Shown here: piece by piece, positions 46,634 through 56,494 of the stretch
Layout of the letters: every line of letters begins with the position of its first letter
How positions within the stretch are numbered: the first letter of the stretch is position 1
From: Tricholomella constricta
Taxonomy: Eukaryota > Basidiomycota > Agaricomycetes > Agaricales > Lyophyllaceae
Reading direction: 5' to 3'
DNA: 64,000 bases
Assembly (NCBI GenBank): GCA_013368375.1
Contig: JAACJP010000008.1
Location: 434,001-498,000, forward strand
Made by a program: the position numbers and the translations under genes
Notes under the pieces: generated by a model
Databases searched by the model: none
Seen by the model: only the letters and a program-made list of their open reading frames with translations
What the model was told of the DNA's origin: nothing

Positions 46634-46881
46634 GGCACGCCCAGCTCGAAGTGGAGGTAAGAGTCGGGAGACGCGGAGAGGAAATATTTCGCGAAGTTAC
46701 ATAACGTAAAATGAGCGTGACCTTCTGTTATTTGCACGTGATGGAATCGTTTCACAGACGCCACCACCACCACCACCACCACCACCACCACCACCACAAT
46801 CCAATCCAATGCAAATCTAATCCAATTTAATAACTACAATCACACTACGCATCTCTGAATTATTAACTTACGCTTCTCAAA
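46634..46881. other. Interval between NDUFAF6 start and LINE ORF
   Basis: About 250 bp holding the NDUFAF6 promoter, a (CCA)12 microsatellite, CCAAT/CCAATC repeats near 46797-46830, and probably the 5' UTR of the LINE. The element boundary cannot be placed exactly. Confidence 0.5.
46761..46797 (+). repeat. (CCA)12 trinucleotide microsatellite
   Basis: Twelve uninterrupted CCA units plus one base, immediately 3' of AGACGC at 46756-46761 and followed by CAATCCAATCCAAT. It lies between NDUFAF6 and the LINE ORF, so it may be host promoter sequence or the 5' end of the element. Confidence 0.9.
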
Positions 46882-49800
46882 ATGCCGTTTGTACCGGGAC
46901 CACTTCGCCCACCCCCTGTCTCAGATGAACGCGCCGATTCCCCCCCGCCGACCTTCGACCCATCCTCCCGACCCTTCACCGGCTTGGAGCTGACCGTGTC
47001 AGGGCTTGACCGCTCTGGCCCCCAATCGGCCGTAGACCATTTGAAGAAGATTGTCGGGGACCTCACGGATCGTGGTCAAGACCTCCCCGACCTCGAGATC
47101 ACCCCGGGCTCTTACCGCACCGCACAGGACAAGCTCGACTACGCCACTGTATCCCTCACCGGGCCCCTCAAGACCTCCCCCCGCCCGGACATCTTGGAAT
47201 TCGTTCGCAAAATCCTGGACGACACCGACGACATTACGGCCCTCTGGCGCATCCAGCACGGCCCCGACAAAAGCCGCCAGCTGGCCTTTGTGTCTCAGAA
47301 CAAACAAGATGCCTCCGCCCTCAAAGACAAGTTGGACAACGTATTCCGTCATCAACACCTTGACGTGCAAGCTACTACCATCGCAAGGAACGGTTCCAGG
47401 ATCACCTATACTTTCGTCAACCGCAAATCGGTGGAGACCCTCCTCACCAACAGGCCTGTGGTCGAGACCCAGCCTGGCGGCGGGACCACTACCATCACCC
47501 CGGTAGTCCCGCGCTTTGTCCAACCGGTCTACGGCCTTGAGGTCGCAATCACTAACGTTGGAGGTTACCCCCAGGCCCAAGTCATCATTGACTCCTATAT
47601 TAGGACGAGATATGGCGTCGACGCCTGGCGGAGTAGCCGACTCGAACAAGATGGAACGGTCTACACCGTTGTCCTCCGGGATCCTGACGTCACCACTTCC
47701 TTCCTCACAGATCCCTTCGAAGCCTTTCCCGATGTCAACGAAGCTTTCAAGCCCAACAAGCCCGACTACCTCTACAACCTCAACACCGCCAGCCTGCCCA
47801 CCATCAGATCCAACACCCGCGCCAACGAGGAGTCCCCGTTTGTGCGACAACAACTCGACGGTTTAAACTTGCAGGTCCAGACCCTCGCCCAGACCCTCAA
47901 CAAAATCAACATCGAGCACCATGACCTGATCGAGGCCATGAGGGCGGCTCAGGACCGTTACACTAACATGTTTACAAACACCGTCGTTTTTCAGATGAAA
48001 TTGTCGCAACAACTCCTCGCCCAGGGTGAGCTCAGCAGCTTACGGAATTCGCTTTCCACAGCGCAACTGCTCCTCACCCTTGCCACGACTGACGCTCAGC
48101 GCGACAACGTCTCCACACACATCGCTGACCTTGGCCAGCGGCTTTTGGAGGAACAAAGGAACGTCGCCGACCTCAGAAGGTCTGCTGATACCTTCCTTAA
48201 CTCGCTTCTCCCCTCTACTATGTCCGCGACGAACATCTTGACTCTCCCAGCTCAACCGCCCCTCACCCCACCGGGACTTCCTATCCCACCAACGGCCTCC
48301 CCTGTGACGCCTTTACCCCCCGGCCTCCCGGCCGAGCAAGGCACCCCGGTGGCGTCTTCTTCCAAAAAGAGGCCTAGACAGGACACAGGCGGCGGTTCAG
48401 CCGTTCACCAAACCCCACGCCCGCCCTCTCACGAAGGCTCCCTCCTAAACATCGACAACATGGAGGTCGACCCTTCTTCCGGCTCCACTTTGCCTTCACA
48501 GGTAAGTTCTCCTTTCTCTCAAAAGCTCATGTTCTCCAACTTCATAAATCGGGAAGTAAAATCGGGATCCTCTGGCGATCGCCAGCAGCCTTCCCATTGG
48601 TGGGGGCCCACGCCCGGCATCCGCACTCGGCCATCCCCACCCCGATCGATACGCTTCCTGCCCCAAAATTACCTACATTCTCTTTTCTTCCTCTGTCTAC
48701 CTATATTCATCTTTCGTCTCTTCTGCTTGCGCCTCAAAACGAGGTTGGGACTTGATACGTTTCCCACCCTCCCGTCTCTTTACTCTATCGCTCTCCCTTT
48801 TTCGCCTCCGCGTTTCGGCGTTCCCTTTGTGCCTACGGGGTTACGACCAAACCACACAAAAATCTCCCCACTCTCCAGGGCCCGTCGCCCGAGATTTATT
48901 TACTTATTTCTGATGTCCTCGCTCCTATTTTCTCTCTTCCTATCCTCTGCGTACGTCTCTGCCTCTTCGATCCCAATGGGATCTGGCTCGTCCGTATTCC
49001 GCATCATTGCCCTCAATGCCAACGGCTTAGCAGACCCGATGAAGGTCGCTGCCATCTCAGATATGATCCGTTCCCTCAAACCGAATGCGTTTGTGATCGG
49101 CGAGACGAAGAGCCCTCATAAGGTCGCCCATCGTCTTAACATGCGCGATTACTCCACGCACGAAAGTCCGGGGAGACCTGCCGGTCATCGAAACCGAGGG
49201 AAATGGGGGGTCATCGTCGCTGTTCACCGCAGTATCTCCTGCGGGTCCCCCCTACCATTACCTGCCTCCCTCGATGGCCGAGCGCTCGCCCTTGACCTCA
49301 TTATCCCAACCGCTAACAATCAAGCTTTCACCCATAGGCTCATAGGCGTCTACGCCCCTTGGGATCCCGGCACTGCTCCACATCAATTCTGGCCCGAAAT
49401 CCGGGACCTCTGCAATTCCACACCACACTCGTGGTCCTTGCACGGTGACTTCAACGCCACGGTCGCCTCTTCTGAATCGTCACACCCTACCCTTCGCTTG
49501 TCGAACTCACGCGTCGCCTATACGGCCTTCCTCCGAGCGACGTCGGCACTGGACCTCTGGGCCCAAATCCCTGACCGGAGCCTCCACGACTCCTTCACCT
49601 TCAAGGGGCACAACTCTGACCCTGACAGTCCCGATGTCAACGCCCCACGGGTGCGATCCATCATCGATCGTACCGCACTCTCGGTTGTTGGCACTGTCTC
49701 TGGCTCGATAACAACTCTTTCAAACTTCATCCCCTCTACTGACCATGTCCCAACTCTCTCTAGCGTTGTTCTCGCTCCTCCTTCTAATGCTCAAGGCGAC

Positions 49801-52800
49801 CCCTCGGTACCCACCGAACTCCCGCCGTCTACTTACGCTCCTCGCTTTCGTTACCCACACAGGTCTCAATCCCACCAACTCAAAAACTTCACCGCGGCCG
49901 TCGATCATCGTCTCGATTCGAGTGACCTTCAACGGTCCCCCGTCTCCGATGATCCTTCCTTCGACCGTGTGTACCAACAACTGACCGACATTCTCATGCA
50001 GGCCGCACGGGAATCTTTCGACCTCCCCAGGCCGGCAGCTTTCAAAACCTCCAAACCCATGAACCCAACCATTCGCGTCATCCTACGCGAACTGCATCGC
50101 GTGAACCGGTTGATCTCCGCCCTAAACACCCTTCTCGCCACGGGCATTGACCGATACCCGTCTACCCCATGGGCTCCCCGGTACTACGCTGCGTTCCTGG
50201 CCTCAAGCCAACAAAACTACTCGACCGGGACCTATCGATCTTACCTTACCTTACTCCGGCGTCACCTCAATCGGATCCGTTACGCTGAGGAACGGGAGTG
50301 TCGTCGCGACTCCCTCGTTAAGCAATCCTCCTCCAAAATCTCTGCAGTCCTAAATGGCGGCTCGGCGAAACAATTATTCCCCCACCATTTCTCTCAACTA
50401 CCTCTCGCGCTCGCCCCTAATCCCTTGTCCGACCCGGACGTAATATTTACAGGTCCCGAAAACGTCAAAACTATTACTCAACAGTACTTCTCTAACCTCT
50501 ACCACCGCACACCTCGCCCGCCGCAAGACAAGCCCTGGATCCGGACGCCCTCCGTCCGCGGAGTGACCGACCGCGTCCTCACAGATCCTTTCAATTGGCC
50601 CCAGCTCCTCGACCTATCCACCCTCCGCTCCCTGCTGGGCCGTGGCAACGCCCGCCCGACGCCAGGCCCTGACGGGTGGGAGAAGTGGTTTGTCAAGCTG
50701 CTGTCCGACCGGGCCCTCAACATTGTCCTTGCGCTCGCAAACTACACCATCTCAACTTCAAGCTTCCCCTCTTCCGTCAAAGGCACCAATATCTCCACCA
50801 TCCACAAAAGGGGCCCGCCCCTTTTCCTTTCAAATTACCGAGGTATCGCCTGTAGTAATTTTCTCCTTAATCTACCGTTTGCGTGGCTCAACACGCTCCT
50901 TGGACCTTACGTCGCGAAACATGGCATTATCCCCAACTGCCAAGTCGCGACCCAGCCCGGCGTCCAAGGGCGAGACCTCATTTCTTTCGTTGCACAGATT
51001 CAGAAATATGCCAAGCGCACCCAGACCCCTCTGTACATCCTCCAACGGGACCAGAGGAAGGGGTTTGATATGCTCCAACCCGAAGGCTTCTATGACGCTA
51101 TTAGTGCATACGGTTTGCCCAGGTCCATCATCGACCTCGACCGATCATCTCAACACCAGGTCCTGTACCGCGTCAAGACCGCATATGGCTTCACGGAACC
51201 CTTCGTCGTCGATGGCGTCACTAAACAGGGTGGTTCCCTATCTCCCCTCAAATGCACCCTCACCACTAGCCTCGGCAACCGGTGGCTCTCCGACCTCCAG
51301 CATGACCAACCGGGAGAAATCCATATCAAGACCATCAACCACGCCCGCCATGGGGTCCCTCATCTCCCATCTGAGGCCTCCGATCTCCGGATCTCCATGA
51401 TCGAGGCTATGGACGACAGTCTCCTTCTTTACTCCTCCATCCCCCTCCTCATGTCTATGGCCCGCCACGCTGATCGCTTCCAAGCCACTTACGGCTGGGA
51501 AACCGAGTGGCGTAAAAGCGTATTTTATGCTTATAACTCCCCTTTCTACCCTAACTCATCCCCTGACCCAACCATCTCAATTCCCTCCGTTGACTTCGCT
51601 AACCCTTCTAGCCCGACGACTCTCCTCCATGAAGTTCGCGTTGTCACCTCCCACACGGTGTTCCTTCGCGTCCCAATTGACCAACCCGATGTCCACTTCC
51701 AGCACATACATGACCTCATTTCCGACTTCAATTTTCCCCTCCTCAATCGGCGCTTGCCTTTAACCGCTTTGCGCCGACTCATCTCCCAATGCCTCATTTC
51801 TAAAATTCGACCCCTAATTGCTTTCCAGCCTTTACCGCCTGACCTCGCCACCAAACTCGACCATCTCATCGCCCAAAAGGTCCATGAGTATCTCGGCTTC
51901 CCCTTCCGCTTTAACTCTCTATTCCTATTCACTCCTCTATCTCTCCGTGGCTTTGACTTCCCGTCCGTTGTGCTTTTAAACAGTGCACTCGCCACCGCGG
52001 GCATCCAGCGAGACCTCAACCATCATCTCTTGCCGTTCCGCCAAATGGCCCGCGTCACCCTCAGTGACTGGGCTTGCCAATTTAACGGCTGCGTCTCGCC
52101 CCTTGCGGTCAAACACCCCCTTCGACACCCCTCTCCTCATTTCATCTCTAAACATCTTCCAGTAGCTTGGGTAGTCGCCCGGGCTGCGCTCGCTGACCTC
52201 GACCTTTCGGTCCTTCCCACAGATCTTAGCCATGTCCTCGATGGTTCAATTCACATTCTCCACCTATACAACCTCTGCCGCGCACAATCCTCCTTCAACC
52301 TCCCACAAGATTTCATTCCCATCCGCACATTCGCCAACTTCGCCCGCTATGGGTTCACCCTCCTTCGACATTTCGGCCAATGGACTTATCACCCGTCCCT
52401 GCTGCTCCCCGTCGCCTTTCAACCTCTCCCCAATTTCACCCATTCCAACCCCTGCCTCCGGCGTGATTGGCCCCTTTTCACCACCTGGTTACAGCTCCTT
52501 TTCCACTTCCTCCCTGATCTTTCCTATCCTGACCCTCTTCTCCTCCTTCCTCGGCCTGCGCGCCAAGCTCTTTCCGAAAACCTTCTAATCCAGCATCTTT
52601 CCCATGCTCCCCCTTTGTTCCAACACCACGCGCCGGACAACCTTTACGCTTCAGACGCGTCTATGATCTCTGTCCCCTTCACACCCCGCTACTCCTCCTC
52701 ATCCGTCACTTTCGCTGTCGTTGCTAACGGCTCCGTCCTCACCCTTTCTCTCTCCAACTTTAGGAACTCGGCCTCCATCCTTGCCGGCGAAGCATATGGC

Positions 52801-53940
52801 GTCGCCGCCGCCTACGTGCTCGCGCTCCACCGGCACTCCCACCCCTCTCAAGACCAAACTGTTATCCTCTATTCCGACCACCTCGCTTCCGTCAAGACCG
52901 TCACCTCCGCCCGGCTATCGCCACCTCACTCCCTCGCTCGCAAACCCTCCCGGTCCCTTTATCGTTGGATCCTCGACCTCAACTTTCGGTCTCTCCAACT
53001 CGGCCTCACCATTGACCTTCAACATGTCAAGGCCCACACCACCTCCTCCTCCACTCCGGCCCAATTAAATCGCCTGGCCGACCATGCTGCCACGTCCGCT
53101 CAAAAATCCCTCATCCCTATCCCTCCCGCCCCCCTCACCACCTTCTGCATGGACGACTTCTCCATCTTCTCCGCGACTGATGGTTGGGTCGAAACCGACC
53201 TCTCCCGTTACGTTCAGCGTTCTCTCGCCTTCTCCTTCTTTTCTCATAACCCTCTATTAAACCACTATTCTTCCTTACTGTACGACCACAGGGCCCCTCC
53301 GAACTTCCCATACACCCGTTCCACCTCCTCCTTCTCGGCCGTCGTCCAGCTCTACCTCCGTGCACACCAGCTTGACACCCAATCGCGCCTAACCGCCCGC
53401 TTACGATCAAGCGAACAGCCTTACTGTAGGTTTGGATGCCAAACACTCGAAGATGCTCGCCACATCTTCGTTCGCTGTCCACGCTTTTCAACCCTGCGCG
53501 AGGACGCGAACAAAACCATCGTCTCGGCTACCTCCACGCTCTTCGATGTCTACGGTGTTCCTGCCCAATACCAATCTTGCACTCTTGAGCACGCGTGTAA
53601 TATCTCGCATGACTCACAGAGTTGGCCCACGGGCTTCACCATGTATTACTACGGTGTCTTACCCGACATCGACGGCATCACGCGTGATCTTACTCGTGCA
53701 TCCCTTCCCTCCCTTAAGGTCGAACGCTTGCGACTCCGTCTCGCGGCAACCTGGCATACGATCCTCATCCGTCTCGCTGGCAGAATCTGGGGCATAGCGA
53801 AACGTGCGTCCCCATCCTCTCCTCCGTCTTCTCCCGACAATCACTCCCGGAAGCCCTTGATCACCCTCCCTCGTCACCTCTCTCATATCCCTTTGATTGT
53901 TAAATCTCAAAAGTTTTCCATCATTACTACCGATACTTGA
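46882..53940 (+). CDS. LINE polyprotein: ORF1-like, endonuclease, reverse transcriptase, RNase H
   Basis: One open frame of 2,352 residues. Residues 30-300 have two regions that look RRM-like, residues 320-440 a coiled coil, and KKRPRQD near 500 a nuclear signal; together they resemble an ORF1 protein, although no CCHC knuckle is seen. Residues 540-700 are a hydrophobic, basic linker. From about 705 the endonuclease has IIALNANGL, VIGETKSP, YAPWDP, GDFNAT and TDHVP. The reverse transcriptase has NYRGIACSN, QRDQRKGFDM (motif A), KQGGSLSPLKC (motif B) and AMDDS (motif C, near 1510). RNase H has its four acids in YASDAS, AGEAYG, YSDHLA and LADHA (1925-2067). A Cys/His finger CRFGC...H...C near 2181 precedes the C-terminus. 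No stop or frameshift occurs, so the copy may be active. Fusion of ORF1 and ORF2 is the odd point. Confidence 0.9.
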   Translation: MPFVPGPLRPPPVSDERADSPPPTFDPSSRPFTGLELTVSGLDRSGPQSAVDHLKKIVGDLTDRGQDLPDLEITPGSYRTAQDKLDYATVSLTGPLKTSPRPDILEFVRKILDDTDDITALWRIQHGPDKSRQLAFVSQNKQDASALKDKLDNVFRHQHLDVQATTIARNGSRITYTFVNRKSVETLLTNRPVVETQPGGGTTTITPVVPRFVQPVYGLEVAITNVGGYPQAQVIIDSYIRTRYGVDAWRSSRLEQDGTVYTVVLRDPDVTTSFLTDPFEAFPDVNEAFKPNKPDYLYNLNTASLPTIRSNTRANEESPFVRQQLDGLNLQVQTLAQTLNKINIEHHDLIEAMRAAQDRYTNMFTNTVVFQMKLSQQLLAQGELSSLRNSLSTAQLLLTLATTDAQRDNVSTHIADLGQRLLEEQRNVADLRRSADTFLNSLLPSTMSATNILTLPAQPPLTPPGLPIPPTASPVTPLPPGLPAEQGTPVASSSKKRPRQDTGGGSAVHQTPRPPSHEGSLLNIDNMEVDPSSGSTLPSQVSSPFSQKLMFSNFINREVKSGSSGDRQQPSHWWGPTPGIRTRPSPPRSIRFLPQNYLHSLFFLCLPIFIFRLFCLRLKTRLGLDTFPTLPSLYSIALPFSPPRFGVPFVPTGLRPNHTKISPLSRARRPRFIYLFLMSSLLFSLFLSSAYVSASSIPMGSGSSVFRIIALNANGLADPMKVAAISDMIRSLKPNAFVIGETKSPHKVAHRLNMRDYSTHESPGRPAGHRNRGKWGVIVAVHRSISCGSPLPLPASLDGRALALDLIIPTANNQAFTHRLIGVYAPWDPGTAPHQFWPEIRDLCNSTPHSWSLHGDFNATVASSESSHPTLRLSNSRVAYTAFLRATSALDLWAQIPDRSLHDSFTFKGHNSDPDSPDVNAPRVRSIIDRTALSVVGTVSGSITTLSNFIPSTDHVPTLSSVVLAPPSNAQGDPSVPTELPPSTYAPRFRYPHRSQSHQLKNFTAAVDHRLDSSDLQRSPVSDDPSFDRVYQQLTDILMQAARESFDLPRPAAFKTSKPMNPTIRVILRELHRVNRLISALNTLLATGIDRYPSTPWAPRYYAAFLASSQQNYSTGTYRSYLTLLRRHLNRIRYAEERECRRDSLVKQSSSKISAVLNGGSAKQLFPHHFSQLPLALAPNPLSDPDVIFTGPENVKTITQQYFSNLYHRTPRPPQDKPWIRTPSVRGVTDRVLTDPFNWPQLLDLSTLRSLLGRGNARPTPGPDGWEKWFVKLLSDRALNIVLALANYTISTSSFPSSVKGTNISTIHKRGPPLFLSNYRGIACSNFLLNLPFAWLNTLLGPYVAKHGIIPNCQVATQPGVQGRDLISFVAQIQKYAKRTQTPLYILQRDQRKGFDMLQPEGFYDAISAYGLPRSIIDLDRSSQHQVLYRVKTAYGFTEPFVVDGVTKQGGSLSPLKCTLTTSLGNRWLSDLQHDQPGEIHIKTINHARHGVPHLPSEASDLRISMIEAMDDSLLLYSSIPLLMSMARHADRFQATYGWETEWRKSVFYAYNSPFYPNSSPDPTISIPSVDFANPSSPTTLLHEVRVVTSHTVFLRVPIDQPDVHFQHIHDLISDFNFPLLNRRLPLTALRRLISQCLISKIRPLIAFQPLPPDLATKLDHLIAQKVHEYLGFPFRFNSLFLFTPLSLRGFDFPSVVLLNSALATAGIQRDLNHHLLPFRQMARVTLSDWACQFNGCVSPLAVKHPLRHPSPHFISKHLPVAWVVARAALADLDLSVLPTDLSHVLDGSIHILHLYNLCRAQSSFNLPQDFIPIRTFANFARYGFTLLRHFGQWTYHPSLLLPVAFQPLPNFTHSNPCLRRDWPLFTTWLQLLFHFLPDLSYPDPLLLLPRPARQALSENLLIQHLSHAPPLFQHHAPDNLYASDASMISVPFTPRYSSSSVTFAVVANGSVLTLSLSNFRNSASILAGEAYGVAAAYVLALHRHSHPSQDQTVILYSDHLASVKTVTSARLSPPHSLARKPSRSLYRWILDLNFRSLQLGLTIDLQHVKAHTTSSSTPAQLNRLADHAATSAQKSLIPIPPAPLTTFCMDDFSIFSATDGWVETDLSRYVQRSLAFSFFSHNPLLNHYSSLLYDHRAPPNFPYTRSTSSFSAVVQLYLRAHQLDTQSRLTARLRSSEQPYCRFGCQTLEDARHIFVRCPRFSTLREDANKTIVSATSTLFDVYGVPAQYQSCTLEHACNISHDSQSWPTGFTMYYYGVLPDIDGITRDLTRASLPSLKVERLRLRLAATWHTILIRLAGRIWGIAKRASPSSPPSSPDNHSRKPLITLPRHLSHIPLIVKSQKFSIITTDT
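48502..48878 (+). other. Intron-like segment in the LINE linker
   Basis: Starts at CAG|GTAAGT (48499-48507), a perfect donor, at the end of the ORF1-like part. It is pyrimidine-rich and reaches CTCTCCAG at 48871-48878, a good acceptor. Its length (377 nt) is not a multiple of three, so removal would shift the frame and end translation before the endonuclease. Splicing could therefore make a separate ORF1-like protein from the same transcript. This is inferred from the sites only. Confidence 0.35.
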
Positions 53941-54026
53941 CTTTCTCACTTGTACCTTTCCCCTCCCCCGACGAGTTGACGAGGTTTGTTAAACCTGAGT
54001 TACTTACGTAACGTAGTCAACCAAAT

Positions 54027-54040
54027 AAATCCTAAATCCT
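54027..54040 (+). repeat. Tandem AAATCCT tail at the LINE 3' end
   Basis: Two exact AAATCCT units followed by AAA, directly after an AATAAA at 54024-54029. Short tandem tails instead of poly(A) mark the 3' ends of several LINE clades, so the element most likely ends near 54043. Confidence 0.7.
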
Positions 54041-54043
54041 AAA

Positions 54044-55336
54044 GACGCGACGCATATACTACACCACCAATTCAGTTCACCCATCACTGGAATATTGAAC
54101 GGCTGATTGCCTGCCAGTCTTGGCCGGATATGTCCAAATATGGCTCAGACGTCCGCCGAATGTTGGATCATAATTTGGTGGATATTCCCTGAGACTCGAA
54201 TTCATAGATGTCTGCGCCAGAGTGTTAGCTAGGTATCTCAACTTCCCTGATGTTGAATGATGACCTCTTGGTGACCTTGAGGAGACAGGGCCTGGACAGG
54301 CTTCATCCAGTGGGATTTTTTGCATTGCTGGCATTCCAAAAAAAAGAAAATGTGGATAACAAACAATGTATTGGATGAAACTACATAGATACACATGTGC
54401 ACTGGTCTACAAAACTGCCTGCATGCCGAACCCTCCTTATTCTCCCACTCAGCTCTCCAACCCCCCGTGCCTGCGGTCATCCATCCTTCACATAGTAGTG
54501 CGTGCCCGTTCCCTCAATGTACATCTGCCCTGTAACAAAACCAAAGTCAGTTCGAAAGGCAGATTCAAGGAGGAAATGAAGGGGTACATACCACATGATT
54601 GGGCGGCTTCGAGAGGTAAGAAATAATCAGTTTAAGTGAACGGGACGAGTAACACGGGTGCTTACCGGTACCATTGCTACTAAATTTGTTGAAATGGAAC
54701 GAACGTCGCCAGCGTTGAGAGTAGGTTGAGGGCGGGATGGTGGTGTGTGAATGAAAGAACAAAGAGGTGCGTCTGGACTCTGCGCTGGCGGTGGTTGAGG
54801 AAACTTCCCAGGCTGTCACACGTGACCCATTCTCGATTTTCGAAACCAAGTTCAAACTCTGTGAGCCCTTATGATCAGCGCGTAGCACTTCATCATGGTT
54901 GCCCATTTCAACTGAGATTGGTGTATTATACATTAAGTGTAGAAGAACTTGAGGGAAGTATCTTAATGCCCTCTGCTCTCAATATTTATGACTTGCTCAG
55001 TACAAGCCACCAACTCTGCCAGACATTGAAAATGACCTTATGAAATATCTGACGGTCATTCCGCAGATACTTGCCAAATGTTTCCTGAGGGTCCGGGAGA
55101 AAACATCCCACGGGCAAGTGGCCAATATTGGACAGATTTCCGCCCCAAATATCCGGTGACAGCCGGTCATCAGCCTTTCAGTGACATCAAACTAGTTTGG
55201 TGGTGTAATAGCGAGAAAGGAAGGATAATTGGCCATTGTGAGAGGAGCTGATTGCAATTGTTCGATAACATTGAAAGGATCCAATACGACCAGTAAATGT
55301 ACAGGAATTTCATATATCTCAACACGGAGCTAGGAA
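54044..55336. other. 1.3-kb stretch right of the LINE without a recognised gene
   Basis: Short frames occur on both strands. On the minus strand, pieces near 54700, 54613 and 54530 are bounded by consensus GT-AG sites and can be joined to end in MYIEGTGTHYYVKDG (stop at 54479-54477). I do not recognise the product and could not place its start, so I do not call a gene. The rest shows no coding signal. Confidence 0.4.
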
Positions 55337-56494
55337 TCATTTCAGCTCTGTAGTTGTTTCATCAGACAGCGTAAGCAAGAAGAACGATATACGGACGTAC
55401 CTGACCAGGCATGCTTGTCCCTCTGCCGAATCATAAGTATCCGGCGGTGTTTCTTTCGCAGGAGTATGAAGACAAGTAGGATTGTACAAGTGAGCGTTAT
55501 CCCTCCGGCAACGGCACCGAAAATCGCCCCAGCCGAGAGCTTCTTGTGGTGTGAGGCTGTAACAGGTGTCTGATATCCTTGCACCGAGGCAAGGTTCGCA
55601 AAGGATGCGTTGTAGGTCAAGAAATCGAAACCCACAGCCAGTGGGGGGGAAATATGAGTGATGTTGATCGAAAGAGTGTGATTTCCCGCTGGTGCATCGG
55701 TAGAAAATAGGCGAGTCATGGGCAACCCATCCAACGTCCCTGCGAGTATAGAGCCTGTGGTTGACACGCCGTCGAGCGTGTATGTCGCGGAGAAATTTTG
55801 CCCGAGAGACAGGTTGGCGAAAATACCAAAGATGGCCAACGAACTGCCTGAAAATTAAGGTCACAGCACCACATGATGCGATCATGGAAAATACGTACCA
55901 GTGAAGTCAAATTGGAGGGCGTCTCCTATGGTCGTACTCCAATGGATGCTATTTTTGAAAGCGGACGTTGATAAATCATGAATCGGGGGGTGTGAAACGA
56001 CAGTGGTCCAGGCACCGGTATACGTTAACGATGAATCAGAATCGTCCACGACAATAGCGCTGCCTTGCAGAGGTGTAGAGGGTCCGGCCTTGACAATAAG
56101 GTAGTCAAAGGTGGGAAGCTCCAGCTCGCCCGCTGCATACGAAACAGTGTGTTGTCCATCGACAAGCGGCGGTGATATGTAACGCCCACGGCCACGTTCC
56201 CTGACCCATGGTCCATCATCTATCTTTACGAAAAAGTTCTGCTCGGCTTTCGAGGAAGCGACAACGATCTCGACGCCCGTTCCTTTGAACCGTGTCAGTC
56301 AGTCACCGAAGCCTAAGGTGTTTTTGAGGGGGTGTACCATGGAAACTATGCTGAAACCAGTCATCCTGGCATTCGTCGCTGGCGATTGTAGTCCAAGTGT
56401 TATTGAGGTAGGACCCAGATACAGTTTGCTTCGTGACCGGGCAAAGGTAGCTGATTTCCTTGCTTTGATCATCGACAACGAAATGGAGTGCCAT
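55337..56494 (-). CDS. Single-pass membrane protein with extracellular beta-rich domains
   Basis: Start ATG at 56494 (MALHFVVDDQSKEISY). The ectodomain has two similar halves. The first has WTTIASDECQDDWFQHSFHG, then TGVEIVVASSK. The second starts IVVDDSDSSLTYTGAWTTV and continues into SLAIFGIFANLSLGQNFSATYTLDG. This repeated plan (VDD..., W, then a strand with G.G and a YTVDG-like turn) is common in mushroom fungi, with a jelly-roll look. It is followed by the membrane segment LSAGAIFGAVAGGITLTCTILLVFILL and a basic stop-transfer KKHRR. With the last intron removed the protein ends HAWSELK (TGA at 55339-55337). N-glycosylation sequons (NFSA, NHTL, NITH) are frequent. It may be a cell-surface or wall-sensing protein; no function is known to me. 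No classical signal peptide precedes it, so an upstream exon may be missing. Confidence 0.7.

Larger units (their letters stand above)
46762..54043 (+). mobile_element. Non-LTR retrotransposon (LINE), apparently full length
   Basis: Its single ORF (46882-53940) encodes all functions expected of a LINE with an APE-type endonuclease, a reverse transcriptase and an RNase H. No long terminal repeats flank it. The 3' side has an AATAAA at 54024-54029 and a tail of tandem AAATCCT. The left limit 46762 rests only on a possible 6-bp target duplication AGACGC (46756-46761 and 54043-54048) and is uncertain; the true 5' end may lie nearer the ATG. The coding strand is strongly C- and T-rich, unlike the neighbouring genes, which fits recent arrival. 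RNase H plus APE endonuclease with a Tad1/I-like layout is my best clade guess. Confidence 0.8.

Noticed and set aside
46999..47853. 284-codon minus-strand frame inside the LINE
   Set aside because: Antisense shadow of the ORF1-like part, Gly/Val/Glu-rich through base composition only.
50642..51400. 252-codon second frame inside the LINE
   Set aside because: Ser/Pro-rich shadow of the reverse transcriptase frame, caused by the C-rich coding strand; no motif.
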